Assembly (NCBI GenBank): GCA_028752905.1 | Contig: JAQNBH010000003.1 | Span: 24,925,989 to 24,989,988 of the forward strand | Length of the DNA stretch: 64,000 nt | Source: Cladorhizidae sp. MBARI D1340-BT2 | Taxonomy: Eukaryota; Porifera; Demospongiae; Poecilosclerida; Cladorhizidae | Reading direction: 5' to 3' | Shown here: positions 9,301 to 22,704 of the stretch, in pieces | Position numbering within the stretch: the stretch's first letter is position 1 | Layout of the letters: the number at the start of each line of letters is the position of its first letter | Made by a program: the position numbers and the translations under genes | The notes under the pieces: model-generated | Seen by the model: only the letters and a program-made list of their open reading frames with translations | What the model was told of the DNA's origin: nothing | Database searches by the model: none

Positions 9301-11806
9301 AGCATCAAGTAAGAGTACAATTCATAACTGCCCTAATTAACAAGACCAAAGTCCCAGATTTTGTCAACTGATAGAGAAGGCCCTTATCTGCAACATGTCA
9401 ACAGATTATCAATAAATGTAGTGGTTTTTCACTGGCAGGCCACCGCTTTGGCAACTGGAAAACGCCAGGAAAGATCGCAAACCTTACCACTTCAAATCAC
9501 CATAACTTGCTAATACTTAGAGTAATCAAAATTTTGGCACGTACAAAAGACAGATAATTAGAAGGGCTATCCGGTGATATAAAAAATTTCTTTTTTGGGT
9601 AAAGTGTAGCAAAGTTATGAGCTTTACGGCAAAAAAGCAATATTTTTGGGGGGGAAATGAGAAACATATAGACCAAATTAGGGCAAATATCAAGATAGAG
9701 AACACATAATGAAACCTATCATTCGAATCATATCAAGTCCATTACAGTGAAGTGTGCAGAATATTATGGATGTTTGATATCAACAGAGAGCACAGGGAGA
9801 GACCTATCTTAATAGCTATATATCAAGTTTATACAGTGAAGTGTGGAGAATCTATGAAGCTAACCTGTTTAGCATCAAGATAGAGAACACATAGAGAAAC
9901 CTATCTTGTGATTCTATGTATGCAGAATATACGGATGTTTGGTATCAAGAGAGAGAACAGAGAGAGGCCTACCTTTAGAGCTATATATCAAGTCTATTCA
10001 GTGAAGTGTGGAGAATCTATGAAGCTAACATGTTTAGCTCAAGATAGAGAACACTGAGAGATACCTATCTTGCAAGTCCACTACAGTGAAGTGTGCAGAA
10101 TATATGGATGTTTGGTATCAAGAGAGAGCACTTAGAGAGTCCTATCTTAATAGCTATACATCAAGTCTATTCAGTGAAGTGTGGATAATCTACGAAGCTA
10201 AACATATTTAGCATCAAGTAAGAGTACAATTCATAACTGCCCTAATTAACAAGACCAAAGTCCCAGATTTTGTCAACTGATAGAGAAGGCCCTTATCTGC
10301 AACATGTCAACAGATTATCAATAAATGTAGTGGTTTTTCACTGGCAGGCCACCGCTTTGGCAACTGGAAAACGCCAGGAAAGATCGCAAACCTTACCACT
10401 TCAAATCACCATAACTTGCTAATACTTAGAGTAATCAAAATTTTGGCACGTACAAAAGACAGATAATTAGAAGGGCTATCCGGTGATATAAATAATTTCT
10501 TTTTTGGGTAAAGTGTAGAAAAGTTATGAGCTTTACGGCAAAAAAGCAAGATTTTTGGGGGGGAAATGAGAAACATATAGACCAAATTAGGGCAAATATC
10601 AAGATAGAGAACACATAATGAAACCTATCATTCGAATCATATCAAGTCCATTACAGTGAAGTGTGCAGAATATTATGGATGTTTGATATCAACAGAGAGC
10701 ACAGGGAGAGACCTATCTTAATAGCTATATATCAAGTTTATACAGTGAAGTGTGGAGAATCTATGAAGCTAACCTGTTTAGCATCAAGATAGAGAACACA
10801 TAGAGAAACCTATCTTGTGATTCTATGTATGCAGAATATACGGATGTTTGGTATCAAGAGAGAGAACAGAGAGAGGCCTACCTTTAGAGCTATATATCAA
10901 GTCTATTCAGTGAAGTGTGGAGAATCTATGAAGCTAACATGTTTAGCTCAAGATAGAGAACACTGAGAGATACCTATCTTGCAAGTCCACTACAGTGAAG
11001 TGTGCAGAATATATGGATGTTTGGTATCAAGAGAGAGCACTTAGAGAGTCCTATCTTAATAGCTATACATCAAGTCTATTCAGTGAAGTGTGGATAATCT
11101 ACGAAGCTAAACATGTTTAGCATCAAGTAAGAGTACAATTCATAACTGCCCTAATTAACAAGACCAAAGTCCCAGATTTTGTCAACTGATAGAGAAGGCC
11201 CTTATCTGCAACATGTCAACAGATTATCAATAAATGTAGTGGTTTTTCACTGGCAGGCCACCGCTTTGGCAACTGGAAAACGCCAGGAAAGATCGCAAAC
11301 CTTACCACTTCAAATCACCATAACTTGCTAATACTTAGAGTAATCAAAATTTTGGCACGTGCAAAAGACAGATAATTAGAAGGGCTCTTCGGTGATATAA
11401 ATAATTTCTTTTTTGGGTAAAGTGTAGAAAAGTTATGAGCTTTACGGCAAAAAAGCAAGATTTTTGGGGGGGAAATGAGAAACATATAGACCAAATTAGG
11501 GCAAATATCAAGATAGAGAACACATAATGAAACCTATCATTCGAATCATATCAAGTCCATTACAGTGAAGTGTGCAGAATATTATGGATGTTTGATATCA
11601 ACAGAGAGCACTATCTTAATAGCTATATATCAAGTTTATACAGTGAAGTGTGGAGAATCTATGAAGCTAACCTGTTTAGCATCAAGATAGAGAACACATA
11701 GAGAAACCTATCTTGTGATTCTATGTATGCAGAATATACGGATGTTTGGTATCAAGAGAGAGAACAGAGAGAGGCCTACCTTTAGAGCTATATATCAAGT
11801 CTATTC
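6364..11806. repeat. Six-unit higher-order repeat, copy 2 (units 8-13)
   Basis: Repeats every private marker of units 2-7: ATTATGG and G4A6 in unit 9, GGATAAAG in unit 10, GTAGCAAAG in unit 11, ACATATTT in unit 12, and CACGTGC with CTCTTCGG in unit 13. The one difference I see is the 11-bp deletion in unit 13 (junction 11611/11612), absent from unit 7. Copy 2 is therefore 5,443 bp. Confidence 0.93.
11611..11612. other. 11-bp deletion junction, unit 13
   Basis: GAGCAC runs straight into TATCTT; the bases AGGGAGAGACC of the standard unit are missing. The same junction occurs in units 63 (57003/57004), 64 (57901/57902), 68 (61526/61527) and 69 (62424/62425). Confidence 0.95.
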
Positions 11807-13624
11807 AGTGAAGTGTGGAGAATCTATGAAGCTAACATGTTTAGCTCAAGATAGAGAACACTGAGAGATACCTATCTTGCAAGTCCACTACAGTGAAGTG
11901 TGCAGAATATATGGATGTTTGGTATCAAGAGAGAGCACTTAGAGAGTCCTATCTTAATAGCTATACATCAAGTCTATTCAGTGAAGTGTGGATAATCTAC
12001 GAAGCTAAACATGTTTAGCATCAAGTAAGAGTACAATTCATAACTGCCCTAATTAACAAGACCAAAGTCCCAGATTTTGTCAACTGATAGAGAAGGCCCT
12101 TATCTGCAACATGTCAACAGATTATCAATAAATGTAGTGGTTTTTCACTGGCAGGCCACCGCTTTGGCAACTGGAAAACGCCAGGAAAGATCGCAAACCT
12201 TACCACTTCAAATCACCATAACTTGCTAATACTTAGAGTAATCAAAATTTTGGCACGTACAAAAGACAGATAATTAGAAGGGCTATCCGGTGATATAAAT
12301 AATTTCTTTTTTGGGTAAAGTGTAGAAAAGTTATGAGCTTTACGGCAAAAAAGCAAGATTTTTGGGGGGGAAATGAGAAACATATAGACCAAATTAGGGC
12401 AAATATCAAGATAGAGAACACATAATGAAACCTATCATTCGAATCATATCAAGTCCATTACAGTGAAGTGTGCAGAATATTATGGATGTTTGATATCAAC
12501 AGAGAGCACAGGGAGAGACCTATCTTAATAGCTATATATCAAGTTTATACAGTGAAGTGTGGAGAATCTATGAAGCTAACCTGTTTAGCATCAAGATAGA
12601 GAACACATAGAGAAACCTATCTTGTGATTCTATGTATGCAGAATATACGGATGTTTGGTATCAAGAGAGAGAACAGAGAGAGGCCTACCTTTAGAGCTAT
12701 ATATCAAGTCTATTCAGTGAAGTGTGGAGAATCTATGAAGCTAACATGTTTAGCTCAAGATAGAGAACACTGAGAGATACCTATCTTGCAAGTCCACTAC
12801 AGTGAAGTGTGCAGAATATATGGATGTTTGGTATCAAGAGAGAGCACTTAGAGAGTCCTATCTTAATAGCTATACATCAAGTCTATTCAGTGAAGTGTGG
12901 ATAATCTACGAAGCTAAACATGTTTAGCATCAAGTAAGAGTACAATTCATAACTGCCCTAATTAACAAGACCAAAGTCCCAGATTTTGTCAACTGATAGA
13001 GAAGGCCCTTATCTGCAACATGTCAACAGATTATCAATAAATGTAGTGGTTTTTCACTGGCAGGCCACCGCTTTGGCAACTGGAAAACGCCAGGAAAGAT
13101 CGCAAACCTTACCACTTCAAATCACCATAACTTGCTAATACTTAGAGTAATCAAAATTTTGGCACGTACAAAAGACAGATAATTAGAAGGGCTATCCGGT
13201 GATATAAATAATTTCTTTTTTGGGTAAAGTGTAGAAAAGTTATGAGCTTTACGGCAAAAAAGCAAGATTTTTGGGGGGGAAATGAGAAACATATAGACCA
13301 AATTAGGGCAAATATCAAGATAGAGAACACATAATGAAACCTATCATTCGAATCATATCAAGTCCATTACAGTGAAGTGTGCAGAATATTATGGATGTTT
13401 GATATCAACAGAGAGCACAGGGAGAGACCTATCTTAATAGCTATATATCAAGTTTATACAGTGAAGTGTGGAGAATCTATGAAGCTAACCTGTTTAGCAT
13501 CAAGATAGAGAACACATAGAGAAACCTATCTTGTGATTCTATGTATGCAGAATATACGGATGTTTGGTATCAAGAGAGAGAACAGAGAGAGGCCTACCTT
13601 TAGAGCTATATATCAAGTCTATTC
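11807..13624. repeat. Plain units 14-15
   Basis: Two consecutive 909-bp units with the TATAAATAATTT form and no private marker that I could see. They match the majority form found in units 30 and 36-39. Confidence 0.9.
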
Positions 13625-16343
13625 AGTGAAGTGTGGAGAATCTATGAAGCTAACATGTTTAGCTCAAGATAGAGAACACTGAGAGATACCTATCTTGCAA
13701 GTCCACTACAGTGAAGTGTGCAGAATATATGGATGTTTGGTATCAAGAGAGAGCACTTAGAGAGTCCTATCTTAATAGCTATACATCAAGTCTATTCAGT
13801 GAAGTGTGGATAATCTACGAAGCTAAACATGTTTAGCATCAAGTAAGAGTACAATTCATAACTGCCCTAATTAACAAGACCAAAGTCCCAGATTTTGTCA
13901 ACTGATAGAGAAGGCCCTTATCTGCAACATGTCAACAGATTATCAATAAATGTAGTGGTTTTTCACTGGCAGGCCACCGCTTTGGCAACTGGAAAACGCC
14001 AGGAAAGATCGCAAACCTTACCACTTCAAATCACCATAACTTGCTAATACTTAGAGTAATCAAAATTTTGGCACGTACAAAAGACAGATAATTAGAAGGG
14101 CTATCCGGTGATATAAAAAATTTCTTTTTTGGGTAAAGTGTAGAAAAGTTATGAGCTTTACGGCAAAAAAGCAAGATTTTTGGGGGGGAAATGAGAAACA
14201 TATAGACCAAATTAGGGCAAATATCAAGATAGAGAACACATAATGAAACCTATCATTCGAATCATATCAAGTCCATTACAGTGAAGTGTGCATAATATTA
14301 TGGATGTTTGATATCAACAGAGAGCACAGGGAGAGACCTATCTTAATAGCTATATATCAAGTTTATACAGTGAAGTGTGGAGAATCTATGAAGCTAACCT
14401 GTTTAGCATCAAGATAGAGAACACATAGAGAAACCTATCTTGTGATTCTATGTATGCAGAATATACGGATGTTTGGTATCAAGAGAGAGAACAGAGAGAG
14501 GCCTACCTTTAGAGCTATATATCAAGTCTATTCAGTGAAGTGTGGAGAATCTATGAAGCTAACATGTTTAGCTCAAGATAGAGAACACTGAGAGATACCT
14601 ATCTTGCAAGTCCACTACAGTGAAGTGTGCAGAATATATGGATGTTTGGTATCAAGAGAGAGCACTTAGAGAGTCCTATCTTAATAGCTATACATCAAGT
14701 CTATTCAGTGAAGTGTGGATAATCTACGAAGCTAAACATGTTTAGCATCAAGTAAGAGTACAATTCATAACTGCCCTAATTAACAAGACCAAAGTCCCAG
14801 ATTTTGTCAACTGATAGAGAAGGCCCTTATCTGCAACATGTCAACAGATTATCAATAAATGTAGTGGTTTTTCACTGGCAGGCCACCGCTTTGGCAACTG
14901 GAAAACGCCAGGAAAGATCGCAAACCTTACCACTTCAAATCACCATAACTTGCTAATACTTAGAGTAATCAAAATTTTGGCACGTACAAAAGACAGATAA
15001 TTAGAAGGGCTATCCGGTGATATAAATAATTTCTTTTTTGGGTAAAGTGTTGAAAAGTTATAAGCTTTACGGCAAAAAAGCAAGATTTTTGGGGGGGAAA
15101 TGAGAAACATATAGACCAAATTAGGGCAAATATCAAGATAGAGAACACATAATGAAACCTATCATTCGAATCATATCACATTACAGTGAAGTGTGCAGAA
15201 TATTATGGATGTTTGATATCAACAGAGAGCACAGGGAGAGACCTATCTTAATAGCTATATATCAAGTTTATACAGTGAAGTGTGGAGAATCTATGAAGCT
15301 AACCTGTTTAGCATCAAGATAGAGAACACATAGAGAAACCTATCTTGTGATTCTATGTATGCAGAATATACGGATGTTTGGTATCAAGAGAGAGAACAGA
15401 GAGAGGCCTACCTTTAGAGCTATATATCAAGTCTATTCAGTGAAGTGTGGAGAATCTATGAAGCTAACATGTTTAGCTCAAGATAGAGAACACTGAGAGA
15501 TACCTATCTTGCAAGTCCACTACAGTGAAGTGTGCAGAATATATGGATGATTGGTATCAAGAGAGAGCACTTAGAGAGTCCTATCTTAATAGCTATACAT
15601 CAAGTCTATTCAGTGAAGTGTGGATAATCTACGAAGCTAAACATGTTTAGCATCAAGTAAGAGTACAATTCATAACTGCCCTAATTAACAAGACCAAAGT
15701 CCCAGATTTTGTCAACTGATAGAGAAGGCCCTTATCTGCAACATGTCAACAGATTATCAATAAATGTAGTGGTTTTTCACTGGCAGGCCACCGCTTTGGC
15801 AACTGGAAAACGCCAGGAAAGATCGCAAACCTTACCACTTCAAATCACCATAACTTGCTAATACTTAGAGTAATCAAAATTTTGGCACATACAAAAGACA
15901 GATAATTAGAAGGGCTATCCGGTGATATAAATAATTTCTTTTTTGGGTAAAGTGTAGAAAAGTTATAAGCTTTACGGCAAAAAAGCAAGATTTTTGGGGG
16001 GGAAATGAGAAACATATAGACCAAATTAGGGCAAATATCAAGATAGAGAACACATAATGAAACCTATCATTCGAATCATATCACATTACAGTGAAGTGTG
16101 CAGAATATTATGGATGTTTGATATCAACAGAGAGCACAGGGAGAGACCTATCTTAATAGCTATATATCAAGTTTATACAGTGAAGTGTGGAGAATCTATG
16201 AAGCTAACCTGTTTAGCATCAAGATAGAGAACACATAGAGAAACCTATCTTGTGATTCTATGTATGCAGAATATACGGATGTTTGGTATCAAGAGAGAGA
16301 ACAGAGAGAGGCCTACCTTTAGAGCTATATATCAAGTCTATTC
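13625..16343. repeat. Units 16-18: outlying copy of the 35-56 kb haplotypes
   Basis: Unit 16 has AAAAAATTT with GCATAAT. Unit 17 has GTGTTGAAAAG, ATAAGC and the 4-bp deletion. Unit 18 has GATTGG, CACATA, ATAAGC and the 4-bp deletion with GCAGAAT. This three-unit pattern recurs in units 60-62, 39,957 bp downstream, and these haplotypes are otherwise confined to units 40-62. Confidence 0.9.
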
Positions 16344-17252
16344 AGTGAAGTGTGGAGAATCTATGAAGCTAACATGTTTAGCTCAAGATAGAGAACACTG
16401 AGAGATACCTATCTTGCAAGTCCACTACAGTGAAGTGTGCAGAATATATGGATGTTTGGTATCAAGAGAGAGCACTTAGAGAGTCCTATCTTAATAGCTA
16501 TACATCAAGTCTATTCAGTGAAGTGTGGATAATCTACGAAGCTAAACATGTTTAGCATCAAGTAAGAGTACAATTCATAACTGCCCTAATTAACAAGACC
16601 AAAGTCCCAGATTTTGTCAACTGATAGAGAAGGCCCTTATCTGCAACATGTCAACAGATTATCAATAAATGTAGTGGTTTTTCACTGGCAGGCCACCGCT
16701 TTGGCAACTGGAAAACGCCAGGAAAGATCGCAAACCTTACCACTTCAAATCACCATAACTTGCTAATACTTAGAGTAATCAAAATTTTGGCACGTACAAA
16801 AGACAGATAATTAGAAGGGCTATCCGGTGATATAAATAATTTCTTTTTTGGGTAAAGTGTAGAAAAGTTATGAGCTTTACGGCAAAAAAGCAAGATTTTT
16901 GGGGGGGAAATGAGAAACATATAGACCAAATTAGGGCAAATATCAAGATAGAGAACACATAATGAAACCTATCATTCGAATCATATCAAGTCCATTACAG
17001 TGAAGTGTGCAGAATATTATGGATGTTTGATATCAACAGAGAGCACAGGGAGAGACCTATCTTAATAGCTATATATCAAGTTTATACAGTGAAGTGTGGA
17101 GAATCTATGAAGCTAACCTGTTTAGCATCAAGATAGAGAACACATAGAGAAACCTATCTTGTGATTCTATGTATGCAGAATATACGGATGTTTGGTATCA
17201 AGAGAGAGAACAGAGAGAGGCCTACCTTTAGAGCTATATATCAAGTCTATTC
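16344..17252. repeat. Plain unit 19
   Basis: A 909-bp majority-form unit (TATAAATAATTT, G7A3, GCAGAAT). It reads GTTTGG although the unit before it has the 4-bp deletion; the same break in linkage is seen after unit 62. Confidence 0.9.
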
Positions 17253-19069
17253 AGTGAAGTGTGGAGAATCTATGAAGCTAACATGTTTAGCTCAAGATAG
17301 AGAACACTGAGAGATACCTATCTTGCAAGTCCACTACAGTGAAGTGTGCAGAATATATGGATGTTTGGTATCAAGAGAGAGCACTTAGAGAGTCCTATCT
17401 TAATAGCTATACATCAAGTCTATTCAGTGAAGTGTGGATAATCTACGAAGCTAAACATGTTTAGCATCAAGTAAGAGTACAATTCATAACTGCCCTAATT
17501 AACAAGACCAAAGTCCCAGATTTTGTCAACTGATAGAGAAGGCCCTTATCTGCAACATGTCAACAGATTATCAATAAATGTAGTGGTTTTTCACTGGCAG
17601 GCCACCGCTTTGGCAACTGGAAAACGCCAGGAAAGATCGCAAACCTTACCACTTCAAATCACCATAACTTGCTAATACTTAGAGTACTCAAAATTTTGGC
17701 ACGTACAAAAGACAGATAATTAGAAGGGCTATCCGGTGATATAAAAATTTCTTTTTTGGGTAAAGTGTAGAAAAGTTATGAGCTTTACGGCAAAAAAGCA
17801 AGATTTTTGGGGGAAAAATGAGAAACATATAGACCAAATTAGGGCAAATATCAAGATAGAGAACACATAATGAAACCTATCATTCGAATCATATCAAGTC
17901 CATTACAGTGAAGTGTGCAGAATATTATGGATGTTTGATATCAACAGAGAGCACAGGGAGAGACCTATCTTAATAGCTATATATCAAGTTTATACAGTGA
18001 AGTGTGGAGAATCTATGAAGCTAACCTGTTTAGCATCAAGATAGAGAACACATAGAGAAACCTATCTTGTGATTCTATGTATGCAGAATATACGGATGTT
18101 TGGTATCAAGAGAGAGAACAGAGAGAGGCCTACCTTTAGAGCTATATATCAAGTCTATTCAGTGAAGTGTGGAGAATCTATGAAGCTAACATGTTTAGCT
18201 CAAGATAGAGAACACTGAGAGATACCTATCTTGCAAGTCCACTACAGTGAAGTGTGCAGAATATATGGATGTTTGGTATCAAGAGAGAGCACTTAGAGAG
18301 TCCTATCTTAATAGCTATACATCAAGTCTATTCAGTGAAGTGTGAATAATCTACGAAGCTAAACATGTTTAGCATCAAGTAAGAGTACAATTCATAACTG
18401 CCCTAATTAACAAGACCAAAGTCCCAGATTTTGTCAACTGATAGAGAAGGCCCTTATCTGCAACATGTCAACAGATTATCAATAAATGTAGTGGTTTTTC
18501 ACTGGCAGGCCACCGCTTTGGCAACTGGAAAACGCCAGGAAAGATCGCAAACCTTACCACTTCAAATCACCATAACTTGCTAATACTTAGAGTAATCAAA
18601 ATTTTGGCACGTACAAAAGACAGATAATTAGAAGGGCTATCCGGTGATATAAATAATTTCTTTTTTGGGTAAAGTGTAGAAAAGTTATGAGCTTTACGGC
18701 AAAAAAGCAAGATTTTTGGGGGGGAAATGAGAAACATATAGACCAAATTAGGGCAAATATCAAGATAGAGAACACATAATGAAACCTATCATTCGAATCA
18801 TATCAAGTCCATTACAGTGAAGTGTGCAGAATATTATGGATGTTTGATATCAACAGAGAGCACAGGGAGAGACCTATCTTAATAGCTATATATCAAGTTT
18901 ATACAGTGAAGTGTGGAGAATCTATGAAGCTAACCTGTTTAGCATCAAGATAGAGAACACATAGAGAAACCTATCTTGTGATTCTATGTATGCAGAATAT
19001 ACGGATGTTTGGTATCAAGAGAGAGAACAGAGAGAGGCCTACCTTTAGAGCTATATATCAAGTCTATTC
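17253..19069. repeat. Two-unit repeat, copy 1 (units 20-21)
   Basis: Unit 20 (908 bp) has GTACTCA, a five-A run after GATAT and G5A5. Unit 21 is a plain TATAAATAATTT unit with one private change, GAATAAT, near 18344. Confidence 0.92.
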
Positions 19070-20886
19070 AGTGAAGTGTGGAGAATCTATGAAGCTAACA
19101 TGTTTAGCTCAAGATAGAGAACACTGAGAGATACCTATCTTGCAAGTCCACTACAGTGAAGTGTGCAGAATATATGGATGTTTGGTATCAAGAGAGAGCA
19201 CTTAGAGAGTCCTATCTTAATAGCTATACATCAAGTCTATTCAGTGAAGTGTGGATAATCTACGAAGCTAAACATGTTTAGCATCAAGTAAGAGTACAAT
19301 TCATAACTGCCCTAATTAACAAGACCAAAGTCCCAGATTTTGTCAACTGATAGAGAAGGCCCTTATCTGCAACATGTCAACAGATTATCAATAAATGTAG
19401 TGGTTTTTCACTGGCAGGCCACCGCTTTGGCAACTGGAAAACGCCAGGAAAGATCGCAAACCTTACCACTTCAAATCACCATAACTTGCTAATACTTAGA
19501 GTACTCAAAATTTTGGCACGTACAAAAGACAGATAATTAGAAGGGCTATCCGGTGATATAAAAATTTCTTTTTTGGGTAAAGTGTAGAAAAGTTATGAGC
19601 TTTACGGCAAAAAAGCAAGATTTTTGGGGGAAAAATGAGAAACATATAGACCAAATTAGGGCAAATATCAAGATAGAGAACACATAATGAAACCTATCAT
19701 TCGAATCATATCAAGTCCATTACAGTGAAGTGTGCAGAATATTATGGATGTTTGATATCAACAGAGAGCACAGGGAGAGACCTATCTTAATAGCTATATA
19801 TCAAGTTTATACAGTGAAGTGTGGAGAATCTATGAAGCTAACCTGTTTAGCATCAAGATAGAGAACACATAGAGAAACCTATCTTGTGATTCTATGTATG
19901 CAGAATATACGGATGTTTGGTATCAAGAGAGAGAACAGAGAGAGGCCTACCTTTAGAGCTATATATCAAGTCTATTCAGTGAAGTGTGGAGAATCTATGA
20001 AGCTAACATGTTTAGCTCAAGATAGAGAACACTGAGAGATACCTATCTTGCAAGTCCACTACAGTGAAGTGTGCAGAATATATGGATGTTTGGTATCAAG
20101 AGAGAGCACTTAGAGAGTCCTATCTTAATAGCTATACATCAAGTCTATTCAGTGAAGTGTGGATAATCTACGAAGCTAAACATGTTTAGCATCAAGTAAG
20201 AGTACAATTCATAACTGCCCTAATTAACAAGACCAAAGTCCCAGATTTTGTCAACTGATAGAGAAGGCCCTTATCTGCAACATGTCAACAGATTATCAAT
20301 AAATGTAGTGGTTTTTCACTGGCAGGCCACCGCTTTGGCAACTGGAAAACGCCAGGAAAGATCGCAAACCTTACCACTTCAAATCACCATAACTTGCTAA
20401 TACTTAGAGTAATCAAAATTTTGGCACGTACAAAAGACAGATAATTAGAAGGGCTATCCGGTGATATAAATAATTTCTTTTTTGGGTAAAGTGTAGAAAA
20501 GTTATGAGCTTTACGGCAAAAAAGCAAGATTTTTGGGGGGGAAATGAGAAACATATAGACCAAATTAGGGCAAATATCAAGATAGAGAACACATAATGAA
20601 ACCTATCATTCGAATCATATCAAGTCCATTACAGTGAAGTGTGCAGAATATTATGGATGTTTGATATCAACAGAGAGCACAGGGAGAGACCTATCTTAAT
20701 AGCTATATATCAAGTTTATACAGTGAAGTGTGGAGAATCTATGAAGCTAACCTGTTTAGCATCAAGATAGAGAACACATAGAGAAACCTATCTTGTGATT
20801 CTATGTATGCAGAATATACGGATGTTTGGTATCAAGAGAGAGAACAGAGAGAGGCCTACCTTTAGAGCTATATATCAAGTCTATTC
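19070..20886. repeat. Two-unit repeat, copy 2 (units 22-23)
   Basis: Unit 22 repeats GTACTCA, the five-A run and G5A5 of unit 20. Unit 23 repeats unit 21 without its GAATAAT change, which therefore arose after the duplication or was corrected. Period 1,817 bp. Confidence 0.92.
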
Positions 20887-22704
20887 AGTGAAGTGTGGAG
20901 AATCTATGAAGCTAACATGTTTAGCTCAAGATAGAGAACACTGAGAGATACCTATCTTGCAAGTCCACTACAGTGAAGTGTGCAGAATATATGGATGTTT
21001 GGTATCAAGAGAGAGCACTTAGAGAGTCCTATCTTAATAGCTATACATCAAGTCTATTCAGTGAAGTGTGGATAATCTACGAAGCTAAACATGTTTAGCA
21101 TCAAGTAAGAGTACAATTCATAACTGCCCTAATTAACAAGACCAAAGTCCCAGATTTTGTCAACTGATAGAGAAGGCCCTTATCTGCAACATGTCAACAG
21201 ATTATCAATAAATGTAGTGGTTTTTCACTGGCAGGCCACCGCTTTGGCAACTGGAAAACGCCAGGAAAGATCGCAAACCTTACCACTTCAAATCACCATA
21301 ACTTGCTAATACTTAGAGTAATCAAAATTTTGGCACGTACAAAAGACAGATAATTGGAAGGGCTATCCGGTGATATAAAAAAATTCTTTTTTGGGTAAAG
21401 TGTAGAAAAGTTATGAGCTTTACGGCAAAAAAGCAAGATTTTTGGGGGGGAAATGAGAAACATATAGACCAAATTAGGGCAAATATCAAGATAGAGAACA
21501 CATAATGAAACCTATCATTCGAATCATATCAAGTCCATTACAGTGAAGTGTGCAGAATATTATGGATGTTTGATATCAACAGAGAGCACAGGGAGAGACC
21601 TATCTTAATAGCTATATATCAAGTTTATACAGTGAAGTGTGGAGAATCTATGAAGCTAACCTGTTTAGCATCAAGATAGAGAACACATAGAGAAACCTAT
21701 CTTGTGATTCTATGTATGCAGAATATACGGATGTTTGGTATCAAGAGAGAGAACAGAGAGAGGCCTACCTTTAGAGCTATATATCAAGTCTATTCAGTGA
21801 AGTGTGGAGAATCTATGAAGCTAACATGTTTAGCTCAAGATAGAGAACACTGAGAGATACCTATCTTGCAAGTCCACTACAGTGAAGTGTGCAGAATATA
21901 TGGATGTTTGGTATCAAGAGAGAGCACTTAGAGAGTCCTATCTTAATAGCTATACATCAAGTCTATTCAGTGAAGTGTGGATAATCTACGAAGCTAAACA
22001 TGTTTAGCATCAAGTAAGAGTACAATTCATAACTGCCCTAATTAACAAGACCAAAGTCCCAGATTTTGTCAACTGATAGAGAAGGCCCTTATCTGCAACA
22101 TGTCAACAGATTATCAATAAATGTAGTGGTTTTTCACTGGCAGGCCACCGCTTTGGCAACTGGAAAACGCCAGGAAAGATCGCAAACCTTACCACTTCAA
22201 ATCACCATAACTTGCTAATACTTAGAGTAATCAAAATTTTGGCACGTACAAAAGACAGATAATTAGAAGGGCTCTCCGGTGATATAAATAATTTCTTTTT
22301 TGGGTAAAGTGTAGAAAAGTTATGAGCTTTACGGCAAAAAAGCAAGATTTTTGGGGGGGAAATGAGAAACATATAGACCAAATTAGGGCAAATATCAAGA
22401 TAGAGAACACATAATGAAACCTATCATTCGAATCATATCAAGTCCATTACAGTGAAGTGTGCAGAATATTATGGATGTTTGATATCAACAGAGAGCACAG
22501 GGAGAGACCTATCTTAATAGCTATATATCAAGTTTATACAGTGAAGTGTGGAGAATCTATGAAGCTAACCTGTTTAGCATCAAGATAGAGAACACATAGA
22601 GAAACCTATCTTGTGATTCTATGTATGCAGAATATACGGATGTTTGGTATCAAGAGAGAGAACAGAGAGAGGCCTACCTTTAGAGCTATATATCAAGTCT
22701 ATTC
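20887..22704. repeat. Second kind of two-unit repeat, copy 1 (units 24-25)
   Basis: Unit 24 has the TATAAAAAAATTC form (one T of the following T-run changed to A) and a private AATTGGAAGG. Unit 25 has CTCTCC with TATAAATAATTT. Confidence 0.9.

Noticed and set aside
910..11806. Assembly duplication as the sole explanation of the 5,454-bp repeat
   Set aside because: It cannot be excluded without reads, but the 11-bp deletion distinguishes the copies, and other repeat registers in the window show that such duplications are common here.
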